A stretch of 64,000 nucleotides of DNA from contig NZ_CP061292.1 in NCBI RefSeq assembly GCF_018687475.1, positions 1,674,001-1,738,000 on the forward strand, read 5' to 3'. The notes below the pieces were generated by a model. That model searched no databases. It worked only from the letters and a program-made list of their open reading frames with translations, and was not told the origin of the DNA. Positions 1 to 8,975 of the stretch are shown in pieces. The stretch's first letter is position 1. Every line of letters starts with the position of its first letter. Position numbers and translations under genes: made by a program. This DNA comes from Polynucleobacter sp. MWH-UH24A. Its GTDB lineage: Bacteria > Pseudomonadota > Gammaproteobacteria > Burkholderiales > Burkholderiaceae.

Positions 1-111
1 ATGCAACATCTCTTCGAAGGTCGCAATTGCCTTGTGCCGAAGACCCAAAACAATGAATGCCGAAGCATAAAGTTTAAAGAGGTGCCAACGAAGGTCTAGC
101 TTTACTGACAT
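1..111 (-). CDS. TPR-like protein, N-terminal part only
   Basis: A reading frame starts at 111 on the minus strand and runs without a stop to the window edge (37 codons seen, beginning MSVKLDLRWHLFKLYASAFI). The stretch HKAIATFEEMLH has the look of a tetratricopeptide helix pair, so a TPR or similar helical-repeat protein is a reasonable guess. Its ATG overlaps the last codons and stop of the small membrane gene ending at 102, so the two are translationally coupled. The product cannot be named from 37 residues. Confidence 0.55.
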   Translation of the reverse strand, partial: MSVKLDLRWHLFKLYASAFIVLGLRHKAIATFEEMLH

Positions 112-398
112 AACTCGATTCCGATGCTCACACAATGCTCAATCTTGGCAAGGGTGACTGCTATGTACAAGACCGCAACAATACAAAAGGCAACAAATGG
201 AATTTGATGATCGGCAATTTGTTTTGGAGAAATAAAACGGGCTACACTTGTCCAGGGCTTGTTAACAATTTGAAACAATTGATAAAACAAATTCGTATCG
301 CGCTTTTGCCCGGACAGAACAAATAGCAATCCCTGGCCCATTAAAGCAAGTCCGCCGATATACAAAAGTAATTGAGCGATATTAAGGAATAAAAGCAC
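102..398 (-). CDS. small membrane protein of unknown function
   Basis: 98 residues with a GTG start. Hydrophobic segments lie at about residues 3-25 and 65-85, separated by a basic loop containing the NKPWTSVARFISPKQIA stretch, so two membrane spans with a cytoplasmic loop are likely. The gene overlaps the next minus-strand gene by 10 bases, which suggests a two-gene transcription unit. The loop recalls YggT-type inner membrane proteins only vaguely; I do not recognise the family. Confidence 0.7.
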   Translation of the reverse strand: MLLFLNIAQLLLYIGGLALMGQGLLFVLSGQKRDTNLFYQLFQIVNKPWTSVARFISPKQIADHQIPFVAFCIVAVLYIAVTLAKIEHCVSIGIELCQ

Positions 399-537
399 AG
401 AAGCCTTTTGGGAATTGAAAAAATGCCAATGGGGATTATGGTTGGGTCACAAAAATGCCCAAATCAGTGATTTCCCTAGTAATTTAAAAATACTTGGCTA
501 AGTATTAAGGGCTTACCCTTAATTTGTAAAGTTTAAT

Positions 538-1185
538 TTACGCTCTGGGGATCCAGGCTCCCGCTTTAGATAGGTTTTTAAGCTCAGCAAGGCTCTTTGC
601 CTCTTTCCGAATTGAATTCCAAAGACATAAAAGCAATTCACATGTGGCAAGCGTGTCCGCTGCAGCCTGATGGCGAACGCTGCATTCAATACCAAAGAGC
701 TGCAACCAGTCATCTAAGGCTCGTGCTTTAGGATGTATGCCTGATACTGCAGCCAACGGTTCAATATCAATCCAATCATTTGCTAGCGGTGATAGGCCAA
801 ATCGTTTGTAAGCGCGGGTAATCATGCCCTGATCAAAAGGAGCATGAAATGCGAGTAAGGGAGAGCTTCCCACCCATTGTCGAAACTCCTCCAACACTTC
901 AACCGGTGGTCTTCCGGCAGTTTGTGCACCGACGCCAATATGGTGAACCAAAATATTGTCTTTATCGGACGCTAAATCTTGTTTTAAGACCGCTTCAAAA
1001 CTATCCCCAATCACAATCGTGGGTTTTGTGAATCCCGGTCCAACCTCAATCGCAATAGCTGCGATCGCAAGCAAGCGATCACGACTAGGATCCAAACCCG
1101 TTGTCTCTACATCCAACACAACCCAACGACTGGGTTCAATTCTGGATTGGCTAATTCCAAAACGGGCTAATAGATTAGCGAACAT
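538..1185 (-). CDS. DEDDh-type 3'-5' exonuclease (DnaQ/epsilon fold)
   Basis: 215 residues. All DEDDh exonuclease motifs are present: ExoI DVE with D25 and E27 in VVLDVETTG, ExoII with D118 in FHAPFD, and ExoIII H172 and D177 in RHQAAAD. These residues bind the two catalytic metals that remove 3' nucleotides. The protein is of stand-alone size, with no helicase or polymerase part, so a proofreading-like or nuclease-repair role is more likely than the PolIII epsilon subunit itself. The ATG at 1185 lies inside the 3' end of the upstream CBS/DUF294 gene (11-base overlap). A longer in-frame start at 1260 would overlap that gene by 86 bases and is less likely. The pairing with a DUF294 signalling protein is common in proteobacteria. 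Confidence 0.9.
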   Translation of the reverse strand: MFANLLARFGISQSRIEPSRWVVLDVETTGLDPSRDRLLAIAAIAIEVGPGFTKPTIVIGDSFEAVLKQDLASDKDNILVHHIGVGAQTAGRPPVEVLEEFRQWVGSSPLLAFHAPFDQGMITRAYKRFGLSPLANDWIDIEPLAAVSGIHPKARALDDWLQLFGIECSVRHQAAADTLATCELLLCLWNSIRKEAKSLAELKNLSKAGAWIPRA

Positions 1186-3082
1186 AATCGAGTTCAAGTC
1201 GTTGCTGCAGATTACGGACCTCGGAGAGCGACTCCCGCAAAATTGTCTTATCGACAGCATTCAATTTATCAACATCGACCGCATTGGGATTGCCACCAAT
1301 CGCATGGCCATCAATTTGCGCAGCAAGCCGTAAGGTCTGCAAATACTCAAACGCAGCAATCCATGCAAGACTTTCGGCCCCATCCAGGTTTAATGCACGG
1401 CCAATCGCCGCTAATCGCTCACGCGTATTCACAGCACTAATACCATTCGCTAGCGAATAAATACGGGCACAGTCAACCACGATTGCGGTACCCTGTAGTT
1501 TGATATCGATGATTTGCTTACCATCGAGGTCTTTGGTTTCTAAACTACCAAACCAATTGAATGGCACTTTCCATTTCAATGAGTTTTCAACGAGTAATTT
1601 GATAAATCGTGGTGTAGCCTCAGCGCGCTTTACAACATACTCGCGCAATGGCTCCAGCAAAGACTCATTCCCTGCAAGCGCTCTAAAGTCAAAGAAGATG
1701 CTGGCATTGAGAAGATCCTCTGGATTACCCTGCTCAATCCAGCGTGCAAAACGCTCTAGCCACTCTTGTTGACTGATGCAAAGCTCTGGGTTACTTGCCA
1801 TAATATTTCCCTTGCACAAGGGATACCCGCATGCATCAAGCGCCTGATTGACATCGTTCGCAAAAGCTAAATAGTGATTCTTTTTAGAAGTCTCACTATC
1901 CATATAAATCAACGCATTGTCTTGATCAGTGGCAATCGTTTGCTCACTGCGCCCCTCCGAACCAAGCGAGATCCAGGCAAAACTCTCTAAATTCAAATCA
2001 TGCTGTTTAGCAAAGAGAGTGATGAGTTGTGCGGTCAGCACATCATTGAGATGACTAATAAGGGCGGTTAATTGCCTTGCCTGCACCCCCTGACCTAAAA
2101 GATTACGAGCAAATTTACGAATATTGTTTGCACACTCTTTTAGACTGTCCACGTCCTCAGCCGACCGAATCGCACTGCTAATATTGTTCAGCGATAAACG
2201 TTGCAAAGAGAATAAATCGCGTTCAGAAATGATTCCGACCAGTTCCTTGCCCCGTAACACTGGTAAATGGCGAATGTGATAACGCGACATCGTAAGACCA
2301 GCAGTCTCCGCAGTATCGTCAATCGACAGAGTTTTAACGGATCGCGACATGACCTGTTCAATCGGTGTAGTTAAGGGAACTTGAGCAAGTGTCACGCGAC
2401 TTAAGACATCGTAACGGGTCAAGATGCCAACAATGTTCCCGCCATCATCTACTACTAAAACAGAGCCTACCTTTTTGTCATGGATCAACTGCAACGCATC
2501 TTGCAAAGAAGTATTTGGACTAACAGCGATTGGCTTTTTTAAAGGAAGATCGCGCAATGGACTCTCGAGGGACTGCTCGGTTAAGGCCTTAGATGCAAAT
2601 GTATTTCTGAGTGCTGCTCTGGATTCCTCAAGCAGCTTGAGAATGCGATTGTTTAGAAAATCACCAAATGGCTTCGATTGGCTTGCCAGTTCGTGCATCC
2701 GTTCCAATGGCAATGCCAAACAAAAACAATCATCGACCGCTACATACTTCACGGTTGTTGGAAGCCCGGCATAGCATGCACTGACTGCCAATATATCGCC
2801 AGGATCTAATTCAAATCCCGTTTCCTCAAAGCCAGGTATCAAACGCCGACCGGATACCCGTCCTTGCCGTATTAAGTACAGGGCTTTCGGAACGCCATCG
2901 GCAGGCGAAAGAATGACCTCCTGTGGGGCAAAGTACGATTCCACCGAGTAGCGAACAAAAAAATCAACGTCTTCTTCGGCCATCTGCGAAAAAGGCAAAA
3001 TGCGCATCAACTGCTGACGCAAATTCTGAACCAGGCTATACGAAATCGAAGGCTTTTTTAAACGATCACCAGATTCCATCAT
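1175..3082 (-). CDS. cNMP-binding / CBS pair / DUF294 nucleotidyltransferase signalling protein
   Basis: 635 residues with four domains in order: a cyclic-nucleotide-binding-like beta-roll (about 25-140), two CBS motifs (about 184-235 and 243-295; GSVLVVDDGGNIVGILTR and VGIISERDL are typical), a DUF294 putative nucleotidyltransferase domain (about 325-460) with the signature GSEGRSEQTIATDQDNAL near 374-391, and a DUF294 C-terminal domain to the end. The GS-x-D-x-D pattern resembles GlnD/GlnE-type nucleotidyltransferases, so protein nucleotidylation or nucleotide sensing is plausible, but the substrate is unknown. The first gene of a pair with the exonuclease. GAGG precedes the ATG. Confidence 0.92.
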   Translation of the reverse strand: MMESGDRLKKPSISYSLVQNLRQQLMRILPFSQMAEEDVDFFVRYSVESYFAPQEVILSPADGVPKALYLIRQGRVSGRRLIPGFEETGFELDPGDILAVSACYAGLPTTVKYVAVDDCFCLALPLERMHELASQSKPFGDFLNNRILKLLEESRAALRNTFASKALTEQSLESPLRDLPLKKPIAVSPNTSLQDALQLIHDKKVGSVLVVDDGGNIVGILTRYDVLSRVTLAQVPLTTPIEQVMSRSVKTLSIDDTAETAGLTMSRYHIRHLPVLRGKELVGIISERDLFSLQRLSLNNISSAIRSAEDVDSLKECANNIRKFARNLLGQGVQARQLTALISHLNDVLTAQLITLFAKQHDLNLESFAWISLGSEGRSEQTIATDQDNALIYMDSETSKKNHYLAFANDVNQALDACGYPLCKGNIMASNPELCISQQEWLERFARWIEQGNPEDLLNASIFFDFRALAGNESLLEPLREYVVKRAEATPRFIKLLVENSLKWKVPFNWFGSLETKDLDGKQIIDIKLQGTAIVVDCARIYSLANGISAVNTRERLAAIGRALNLDGAESLAWIAAFEYLQTLRLAAQIDGHAIGGNPNAVDVDKLNAVDKTILRESLSEVRNLQQRLELDYVR

Positions 3083-3209
3083 CTCGATTCCTCGATGTAA
3101 ATCAACGATAAAGAGTTATTTCATTATGATGACTATGGATTTCGATATCAATACAATGATGGTATTGCGGGTATTACTGATTGTTTTAGTCAACTACTAG
3201 GAAACAACT

Positions 3210-4475
3210 ATGTCGACGGCGCCAACCCTAATCAATATTGTTAGTACAACAATTTTTGCTTTGGCAGTCATTCACACCTTCTCAACAAAATTTTTTGAGC
3301 ATCTTGCACACAAGCAACCGAATCATGCGGGGGTTTGGCATTTGTTGGGCGAAGTGGAGGCAGTCTTTGGTTTTTGGGCCATGGTTCTCGTTACTTTCTT
3401 TTTCATTCATACCGGCAATCAGGCAACGATTCAATACCTAGAGAGTTTGAACTTTACGGAGCCTTTGTTTGTCTTTGTGATCATGGTGATTGCCGCCAGC
3501 AAACCGGTCTTGGAATTTTGCTTGTTTCTAGTAACGCGCGTTGCGGCACTAATCCCAATCAAGAAATCGGTTTCTTTCTTTTGGGTCACCCTGACCCTAG
3601 TTCCTCTCTTGGGCTCTTTTATTACTGAACCAGCAGCAATGACGGTTGCCGCTTTATTACTAAGGGATCACTACTTTTCCAAAAAGATATCCCCAAAATT
3701 AATGTATGCCGCTTTAGGGGTTTTATTTGTCAATATTTCGATTGGCGGCACCTTAACTCCCTATGCCGCTCCTCCAATCTTGATGGTTGCTGCCAAATGG
3801 AATTGGGATATTGTTTTTATGCTTCACGAATTTGGATGGCGATCTTCTCTAGCCGTTGCTGTCAATTCAACGATTGTTTGCCTCCTGTTTTATCGTCAGC
3901 TAGAACAAATTGAGACAAATCCCTCTGGCAAGGGAGTTGATCGGATTCCCTTTAGCGTCATTCTCATCCATCTTCTCTTTTTACTGGGTGTAGTTGTCTT
4001 CGTTCATCACTCGGTTATTTTCATGGGTCTTTTTCTCTTCTTTATTGGCTACACCACAGCGTACGCTCGCTATCAAAACAAACTTATTTTCAGAGAGAGT
4101 TTGATGGTGGCGTTTTTCTTGGCAGGCCTCGTGGTTCTTGGGGGGCAGCAAAAATGGTGGTTACAGCCCCTACTAGCTAATTTAGATGCTGATACGGTCT
4201 ACTACGGTGCAACCGCTCTCACGGCTATTACCGATAATGCGGCCCTGACCTATCTTGGATCATTGGTAGATGGTCTGTCTGATGAGTTTAAGTATGCCTT
4301 GGTAGCTGGTGCAGTTACGGGCGGAGGCTTAACCGTGATCGCAAATGCTCCTAATCCAGCTGGGTACTCCATTTTGCGCCCCAGTTTTGAAGATGGCGCA
4401 ATTAGTGCTCTCTACCTATTTATTGCAGCGCTACCGCCAACCCTGGTCGCGATTATCGCCTTCCGCTTTATTTAA
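3210..4475 (+). CDS. putative Na+/H+ antiporter, copy 1
   Basis: 421 residues, almost wholly hydrophobic with about 10-12 membrane spans. Motifs include LLGEVEAVFGFWA, GSFITEPAAMT, ALTAITDNAALTYLGS and VIANAPNPAG; the TDNAA and ANAPNPAG motifs are typical of the NhaD-like/Na_H_antiport_3 type of ion transporter family. It is expected to exchange Na+ for H+ at the inner membrane. A second full-length homologue lies at 14730-15998. The HAD gene begins one base after the stop and is probably co-transcribed. Confidence 0.85.
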   Translation: MSTAPTLINIVSTTIFALAVIHTFSTKFFEHLAHKQPNHAGVWHLLGEVEAVFGFWAMVLVTFFFIHTGNQATIQYLESLNFTEPLFVFVIMVIAASKPVLEFCLFLVTRVAALIPIKKSVSFFWVTLTLVPLLGSFITEPAAMTVAALLLRDHYFSKKISPKLMYAALGVLFVNISIGGTLTPYAAPPILMVAAKWNWDIVFMLHEFGWRSSLAVAVNSTIVCLLFYRQLEQIETNPSGKGVDRIPFSVILIHLLFLLGVVVFVHHSVIFMGLFLFFIGYTTAYARYQNKLIFRESLMVAFFLAGLVVLGGQQKWWLQPLLANLDADTVYYGATALTAITDNAALTYLGSLVDGLSDEFKYALVAGAVTGGGLTVIANAPNPAGYSILRPSFEDGAISALYLFIAALPPTLVAIIAFRFI

Positions 4476-4476
4476 G

Positions 4477-5187
4477 ATGCGATATCAGCTAATTGCATTT
4501 GATGCCTATGGAACCTTATTTGATGTGTATTCCATCGGCACACTTGCTGAAAAGCTATTTCCAGGTCAAGGCAAAGCACTCTCACTGCTATGGCGCGATA
4601 AACAACTTGAATACACGCGCCTCATTTCATTAGCAGACCCCAATCCGTTGGGTAGTCAACATTATCAATCCTTTTGGGATCTGACAATTGCGGCCTTGCA
4701 TTTTTCTTGTGCCCAATTAAAACTTGACCTGAGCCCAGAAAACGAATCTGCTCTTCTGAAGCAATACGCTCAACTTGATTCCTTTCCAGAGTCTGCTGCG
4801 GTTCTCGAAAAGATAAAAGCTACGGGTATTAAAACGTGCGTTCTCTCAAACGGGAATCATCAGATGCTATCTTGGGCAAACCAGTCAAGTGGCTTGGATC
4901 AATTCCTTGACCGAGTGATATCGATTGAGGAGGCCCATCAATTCAAAATTACCCCCAGTAGTTACCAATTGGTTCTGAATCATTACCCAATCCCAAAAGA
5001 TCAAATCTTATTTGTGTCGTGTAATGCCTGGGACATCATTGGTGCTAATTGGTTTGGCTTTGATACCTATTGGGTCAATCGCTATCAATTTCCGTTTGAA
5101 GAAATTGGTAAAAAGCCAAAATACTCAGGCTCTAATCTCAATGGAATCCTAAATTATCTGGATACTAGTCAATCAACACCGCAATAA
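4477..5187 (+). CDS. haloacid dehalogenase, type II (HAD superfamily hydrolase)
   Basis: 236 residues from the ATG that follows the antiporter stop by one base; a longer frame starting inside the antiporter gene is not needed. HAD motif I is FDAYGTLFD with D9 as nucleophile; motif II is VLSNGN; the motif III lysine lies in QFKITPSSYQ; motif IV is represented by FVSCNAWDIIGA. The FDAYGTLFDV opening and the SCNAWD ending are those of (S)-2-haloacid dehalogenases, which hydrolyse L-2-haloacids to D-2-hydroxyacids; many such genes act on other small substrates. The end overlaps the convergent small gene at 5165. Confidence 0.88.
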   Translation: MRYQLIAFDAYGTLFDVYSIGTLAEKLFPGQGKALSLLWRDKQLEYTRLISLADPNPLGSQHYQSFWDLTIAALHFSCAQLKLDLSPENESALLKQYAQLDSFPESAAVLEKIKATGIKTCVLSNGNHQMLSWANQSSGLDQFLDRVISIEEAHQFKITPSSYQLVLNHYPIPKDQILFVSCNAWDIIGANWFGFDTYWVNRYQFPFEEIGKKPKYSGSNLNGILNYLDTSQSTPQ

Positions 5188-5410
5188 ATTCATAAATTAA
5201 GTAGCCCACCCCAATTGCCAGCGTGGCGTATACAAAAGTCTGAACAAAGGTTTTCCCCAGGGCACCAAGGCGTTCGAGCAAAAAGGCTAAAAATGTGGAA
5301 TCAGGATTGGGGTCATTTCGCCAATCACGATAAGCGACTCCAAACTGATAAAGATTAAAAATCAGCCAAAGCACGAGGGCGACTTGGATAGCGATGACAA
5401 TATATTGCAT
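5165..5410 (-). CDS. small membrane protein of unknown function
   Basis: 81 residues with one hydrophobic segment at each end (about 3-22 and 55-78) and a charged middle containing YRDWRNDPNPDSTF. Convergent to, and overlapping, the end of the dehalogenase gene by 23 bases. It has a plausible protein-like composition and no obvious competitor on the other strand beyond the last codons of the HAD gene. Family not recognised. Confidence 0.65.
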   Translation of the reverse strand: MQYIVIAIQVALVLWLIFNLYQFGVAYRDWRNDPNPDSTFLAFLLERLGALGKTFVQTFVYATLAIGVGYLIYEFIAVLID

Positions 5411-5480
5411 GCCGTCATTCTAGAGCTTTTTAAGCTCTCCCCAATATCATTACAATCGCAGCAACACATAAAGGCTGATC

Positions 5481-6128
5481 TTGGACTTTTCCTACCTCAT
5501 CGATTTATTTCTCAATCTAGATAAAAACCTTGCGCTGATTGCCAGTGAGTGGGGTACCTGGATTTATGTTCTCCTTTTTGCAATTATTTTTATTGAAACT
5601 GGCTTAGTTGTCATGCCATTCCTCCCCGGCGACTCCTTATTATTTGTTGCCGGAGCACTCACTGCTGCAGGTGATTTGAGTTTGCCAGTTCTCATGATCT
5701 TACTTACCAGTGCCGCCATTTTGGGCGATGCTGTCAATTATTCGGTTGGGCGATTTGTCGGTAATAAAGTCTTCTCGTGGGAAAACTCACGATGGTTTAA
5801 TAAAAAAGCGTTTGACGAAGCGCATGCCTTTTATGAAAAATATGGACCCATCACGATCGTGATCGGTCGCTTTCTACCGTTTGTCAGAACCTTTGCTCCC
5901 TTTGTGGCCGGTGTAGCCCAAATGCGCTATCCCGTATTTGTTTTCTATAACATCATTGGGGGCATCATTTGGGTCTGTAGCTTAACGGGGCTAGGCTATT
6001 TGATTGGCGAGCATCCATGGGTAAAAAGTAATTTTTCGATCGTCGCATTAGCAATGATCATTATTCCTGGTCTACCTGCTCTATGGATTTTTTTGAAAGA
6101 ACTAACCGCTCGCTTTCGAAAGCATTAA
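5481..6128 (+). CDS. DedA-family membrane protein
   Basis: 215 residues with a TTG start; no usable ATG lies upstream in frame. DedA hallmarks are present: the ETGLVVMPFLPGDSLLFVAG segment near residues 35-55, and the amphipathic region GRFLPFVRTFAPFVAG with its two arginines near 130-146. DedA/SNARE-associated proteins are inner-membrane proteins linked to proton motive force maintenance and lipid (undecaprenyl phosphate or phosphatidylethanolamine) flipping. The flavoprotein gene begins seven bases downstream and is likely in the same operon. Confidence 0.92.
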   Translation: MDFSYLIDLFLNLDKNLALIASEWGTWIYVLLFAIIFIETGLVVMPFLPGDSLLFVAGALTAAGDLSLPVLMILLTSAAILGDAVNYSVGRFVGNKVFSWENSRWFNKKAFDEAHAFYEKYGPITIVIGRFLPFVRTFAPFVAGVAQMRYPVFVFYNIIGGIIWVCSLTGLGYLIGEHPWVKSNFSIVALAMIIIPGLPALWIFLKELTARFRKH

Positions 6129-6134
6129 AACCCT

Positions 6135-7313
6135 ATGTCAAATCCAGCGCAACCCATTTGCATTATTGGTAGCGGCCTAGCAGCCTACACCCTCATTCGT
6201 GAGTATCGCAAGATCAATGCAGAGCACCCCATCACCCTAGTGACTCAGGAAGCCGGTGATTTTTATTCCAAGCCGATGTTATCCACTGCGATTGCTGGTC
6301 AAAAATCTGCCGAGCAACTCGTCACGAGCCCGGCAACCAAAATGGCTGAGCAATTCAATCTTGTCATTCATACCCATACAACAGTTAAGCAGATTGATCC
6401 GGCACATCAAAAAATTTCTGTGATGTCAAATAATGGGCAATCCTTTGATATTGAATACAGTCAATTGGTTTTAGCTCTGGGCGCTGATCAAATTCGCATT
6501 CCGATGAATGGAAATGCTAGTCATGAAGTTCAAACGGTCAATGATCTTCAGGATTACGCTCGTTTTCGTAAGCAACTTGATGGCAAGAAAAAAGTGGTCA
6601 TTCTTGGTGCAGGTTTAATTGGCTGTGAGTTTGCAAATGATTTAGCAAGTGGTGGCTATCACGTAGAGCTCATTGATCTTGCTGATCAAGCCCTCAGTCG
6701 TCTATTACCTAAACCGATTGCGCAAGCACTTGAACAGCGCTTATCAAGTCTTGGTGTCTTGTGGCATTTGGGAGTCAGTATTCAATCGGTATCTCATGAT
6801 GGCGATCAACTTCAAGTCATCTTAACGAATGGCGAAGTAATCCAAGCTGATTTGGTGTTATCGGCTTTGGGGCTAGCCCCGAGAATTCAATTGGCGAAAG
6901 AAGCAAGCATTACTACCAATCGAGGAATTGTTGTCAATCGCCAGCTAAAAACTAATCTGCAGAATATTTATAGCCTAGGCGATTGCGCAGAGGTAGAGGG
7001 TCATGTGCTCCCATATGTGATGCCAATCATGCAAGCAGCGCGTACCTTGGCGACGGTTTTGGCTGGGCAAGAAGCTTCACTCGCCTATCCAGCGATGCCG
7101 GTGATGATTAAAACACCCGCACTCCCTTTAATTGTGTCCCCGCCGCCGATCGGAAGCACTGGCTCGTGGTCGATCAACGAGTTAGAGGATGGAATTGAAG
7201 GACTCTTTCATAACGATCGGTCTGAACTGATTGGCTTTGCCCTAGCAGGCTCAGCAACGAGTCAGCGCGCTAATCTCACCAAACTGCTGCCACCGATTTT
7301 GGGATCTACTTAA
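6135..7313 (+). CDS. NAD(P)/FAD-dependent oxidoreductase, rubredoxin-reductase-like
   Basis: 392 residues. An N-terminal FAD-binding Rossmann motif (IIGSGLAAYTLIREYR), a second nucleotide-binding motif for NAD(P)H (VVILGAGLIGCEFANDL, near 155-171) and the C-terminal FAD motif (NIYSLGDCAEV) are all visible. The early segment DFYSKPMLSTAIA and the C-terminal NDRSELIGFALAG match rubredoxin:NAD+ reductases, which pass electrons from NADH to rubredoxin. No rubredoxin gene is present in this window, so the electron acceptor is unknown. It follows dedA closely. The stop overlaps the convergent gene at 7310 by four bases. Confidence 0.88.
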   Translation: MSNPAQPICIIGSGLAAYTLIREYRKINAEHPITLVTQEAGDFYSKPMLSTAIAGQKSAEQLVTSPATKMAEQFNLVIHTHTTVKQIDPAHQKISVMSNNGQSFDIEYSQLVLALGADQIRIPMNGNASHEVQTVNDLQDYARFRKQLDGKKKVVILGAGLIGCEFANDLASGGYHVELIDLADQALSRLLPKPIAQALEQRLSSLGVLWHLGVSIQSVSHDGDQLQVILTNGEVIQADLVLSALGLAPRIQLAKEASITTNRGIVVNRQLKTNLQNIYSLGDCAEVEGHVLPYVMPIMQAARTLATVLAGQEASLAYPAMPVMIKTPALPLIVSPPPIGSTGSWSINELEDGIEGLFHNDRSELIGFALAGSATSQRANLTKLLPPILGST

Positions 7314-7729
7314 GGGCGCCAGAACAAGGTTAGCTTTTGCGGGTCTCCCTCTTTAAGGACGATACCTCGCTTTAGTAACCTGCCTTGATAGCTTGCCTCA
7401 AGCGTATATTGACCTGAAGGTGCATGAAGAAGCATCAAGGGGCCATCGCATACGGTCTCTAAAAGAATTTGTTGTTTGTCGTTGAGCACACGAATATCGA
7501 CACCCGCAATCCAAACACCGCGCCCACTACTATCAATCTCCGACATCTCTATGAGTAATGGCCACTTTTTAGCGGCTGCAAAGATGGCACTCGACTCATC
7601 ACTACCAATACCGCCCGTAATGAATGTGATATTTCCTTGCGCTTTACTGGGTGGTAGCTGAGCAAGGCTGGGGCCAGATAGAAAACCGGCACAAACAATT
7701 AGGCATTGAATTAGGAATTGACGCATCAA
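7310..7729 (-). CDS. secreted protein with carboxypeptidase-regulatory-like beta fold
   Basis: 139 residues. A signal peptide is clear (basic start, hydrophobic core, cleavage near SLAQ at 21-24). The mature part ends with a beta-sandwich-like sequence, GQYTLEASYQGRLLKRGIVLKEG, which recalls carboxypeptidase-regulatory or transthyretin-like repeats found in exported proteins. Probably periplasmic. No enzymatic motif is visible. Convergent with the flavoprotein gene. Confidence 0.75.
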   Translation of the reverse strand: MMRQFLIQCLIVCAGFLSGPSLAQLPPSKAQGNITFITGGIGSDESSAIFAAAKKWPLLIEMSEIDSSGRGVWIAGVDIRVLNDKQQILLETVCDGPLMLLHAPSGQYTLEASYQGRLLKRGIVLKEGDPQKLTLFWRP

Positions 7730-7777
7730 TCATCTCCTCACAGATCGCGGCTATTTCATGTTCTTTTCTAAAGTTGG

Positions 7778-7951
7778 TTATGAACCCACTGAATTCCAGC
7801 ATTTGCACTTGATGCTAGACGATAAGGCAATCAAGAAGTAACTAATGATCCCGATGGTAAAAAGAGTTGCGTCTTGAGAATCAAAGTACATTAACAAGCC
7901 AATAATGGTTATAGCAACAGCCAGACAACTGAGTATGGTTTTAGCGAACAT
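7778..7951 (-). CDS. 57-residue two-span membrane protein
   Basis: Short frame with a strong ribosome site (GGAGGAG, four bases before the ATG at 7951). The product starts MFAKTILSCLAVAITIIGLL and has two hydrophobic stretches (about 4-21 and 28-44), then a polar cysteine-containing tail SSSIKCKCWNSVGS. Gene-like composition and the ribosome site support it. No family recognised. Confidence 0.6.
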   Translation of the reverse strand: MFAKTILSCLAVAITIIGLLMYFDSQDATLFTIGIISYFLIALSSSIKCKCWNSVGS

Positions 7952-8018
7952 GGCTCCTCCAATAATGAATGATTAAGTATAAAAGTGATTTAGGAATTCG
8001 AATAGGGCTGAACGATCT

Positions 8019-8378
8019 CTATGCCCTAAACATGAAATACACGGCACCTAATAAACACAACCCCGCCCAGAGGTAATCCGTCTTAAATGGCTCGCCCATA
8101 TAAATGATTGCAAATGGTATGAATACACTCAATGTAATGACCTCTTGGGCAATTTTTAATTGGCCAAGGGAGAAATACTCATAGCCGATTCGATTGGCAG
8201 GAACTTGTAAGACGTACTCAAAAAATGCGATTCCCCAGCTCACAAAGACAGCGATCCACCAGGGTTTAGCACTTAGGTCTTTTAGGTGGGCATACCAAGC
8301 AAAGGTCATGAATACATTCGACAGAATTAAAAGCCCAATGAATGAAAAGGGGCCAGTTAGGGAGCTAAATGTGGGCAT
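8019..8378 (-). CDS. DMT-superfamily protein (DUF486)
   Basis: 119 residues with four hydrophobic helices. The features of the DUF486 family are visible: SNVFMTFAWYAHLKDL near 20-35, FVSWGIAFFEYVLQVPANRIGY in the middle, and the ending AGLCLLGAVYFMFR. These are small inner-membrane proteins related to the drug/metabolite transporter fold; substrate unknown. The gene stands alone. Confidence 0.9.
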   Translation of the reverse strand: MPTFSSLTGPFSFIGLLILSNVFMTFAWYAHLKDLSAKPWWIAVFVSWGIAFFEYVLQVPANRIGYEYFSLGQLKIAQEVITLSVFIPFAIIYMGEPFKTDYLWAGLCLLGAVYFMFRA

Positions 8379-8493
8379 TTGGCAATTCTCAACGGTTAGA
8401 AAGACTTCACTTTACTAAAATCGGCTGACTTTTTGATCTAGCGCAAATTGTCAAAGTCACCTCTTGCTAGACTGAGGCCAATTCGAGGTGAAA

Positions 8494-8670
8494 ATGCGAC
8501 TTCTATTATTTTGTGAACAAACTGGTGCTCGTCTAGACCCCAAACAGTCGGCTGCGGTGTGTGCCGCTGCACATCACTGCAAGTCTCTCACGAACTGCCC
8601 ATTGATACCCAAGCCACAAGAGACGAATCACAAAGCAAGTTCTTTCCAGCCGATTAATACTTCCTCGTAA
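8494..8670 (+). CDS. possible 58-residue cysteine-containing peptide
   Basis: A short frame starting at an ATG with GAGGTG four bases upstream. The product has a hydrophobic start, four cysteines and two adjacent histidines (AAAHHCKSLTNC), which could suit metal binding, but the second half is low in structure-forming residues. A minus-strand frame overlaps it. I keep it only because of the good ribosome site; it may be non-coding. Confidence 0.28.
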   Translation: MRLLLFCEQTGARLDPKQSAAVCAAAHHCKSLTNCPLIPKPQETNHKASSFQPINTSS

Positions 8671-8711
8671 GATAAAACTGTTTACACTCTCTATGAACGG
8701 AGAGAGCTCAA

Positions 8712-8975
8712 ATGCGAATGGTTTTGTATCTATTACTTGCGTTAATCCCAATTGCAATGGTTTATTCACGCCTGTTGGATCGCTCAAAATTACGGGATTT
8801 TTTTATTGCCATTTCGTATCTAAGCATGATGGCATGGGCATTTTTGTTTGCCCTTGTCTTAGAAATGCTACTTCGGATTCCAGTCAAATATTCAGTAGCC
8901 ATTTTGGCAATCGTGATGGCTTATGCGCATTTTCGTACCATCACTTACTTACAGAAAAAACGGCAGGGGAACTAG
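8712..8975 (+). CDS. small membrane protein of unknown function
   Basis: 87 residues, preceded by GGAGAGAG. Three hydrophobic stretches (about 3-18, 28-50 and 57-72) with short charged loops (DRSKLRD) and a basic tail. The gene abuts the convergent cysteine-rich gene at 8976 with no gap. Inner-membrane location is likely; function unknown. Confidence 0.7.
   Translation: MRMVLYLLLALIPIAMVYSRLLDRSKLRDFFIAISYLSMMAWAFLFALVLEMLLRIPVKYSVAILAIVMAYAHFRTITYLQKKRQGN

Noticed and set aside
4345..4476. Extended N-terminus for the HAD dehalogenase
   Set aside because: The extra 44 codons lie inside the antiporter gene in another frame, and the HAD motif starts normally from the ATG at 4477.
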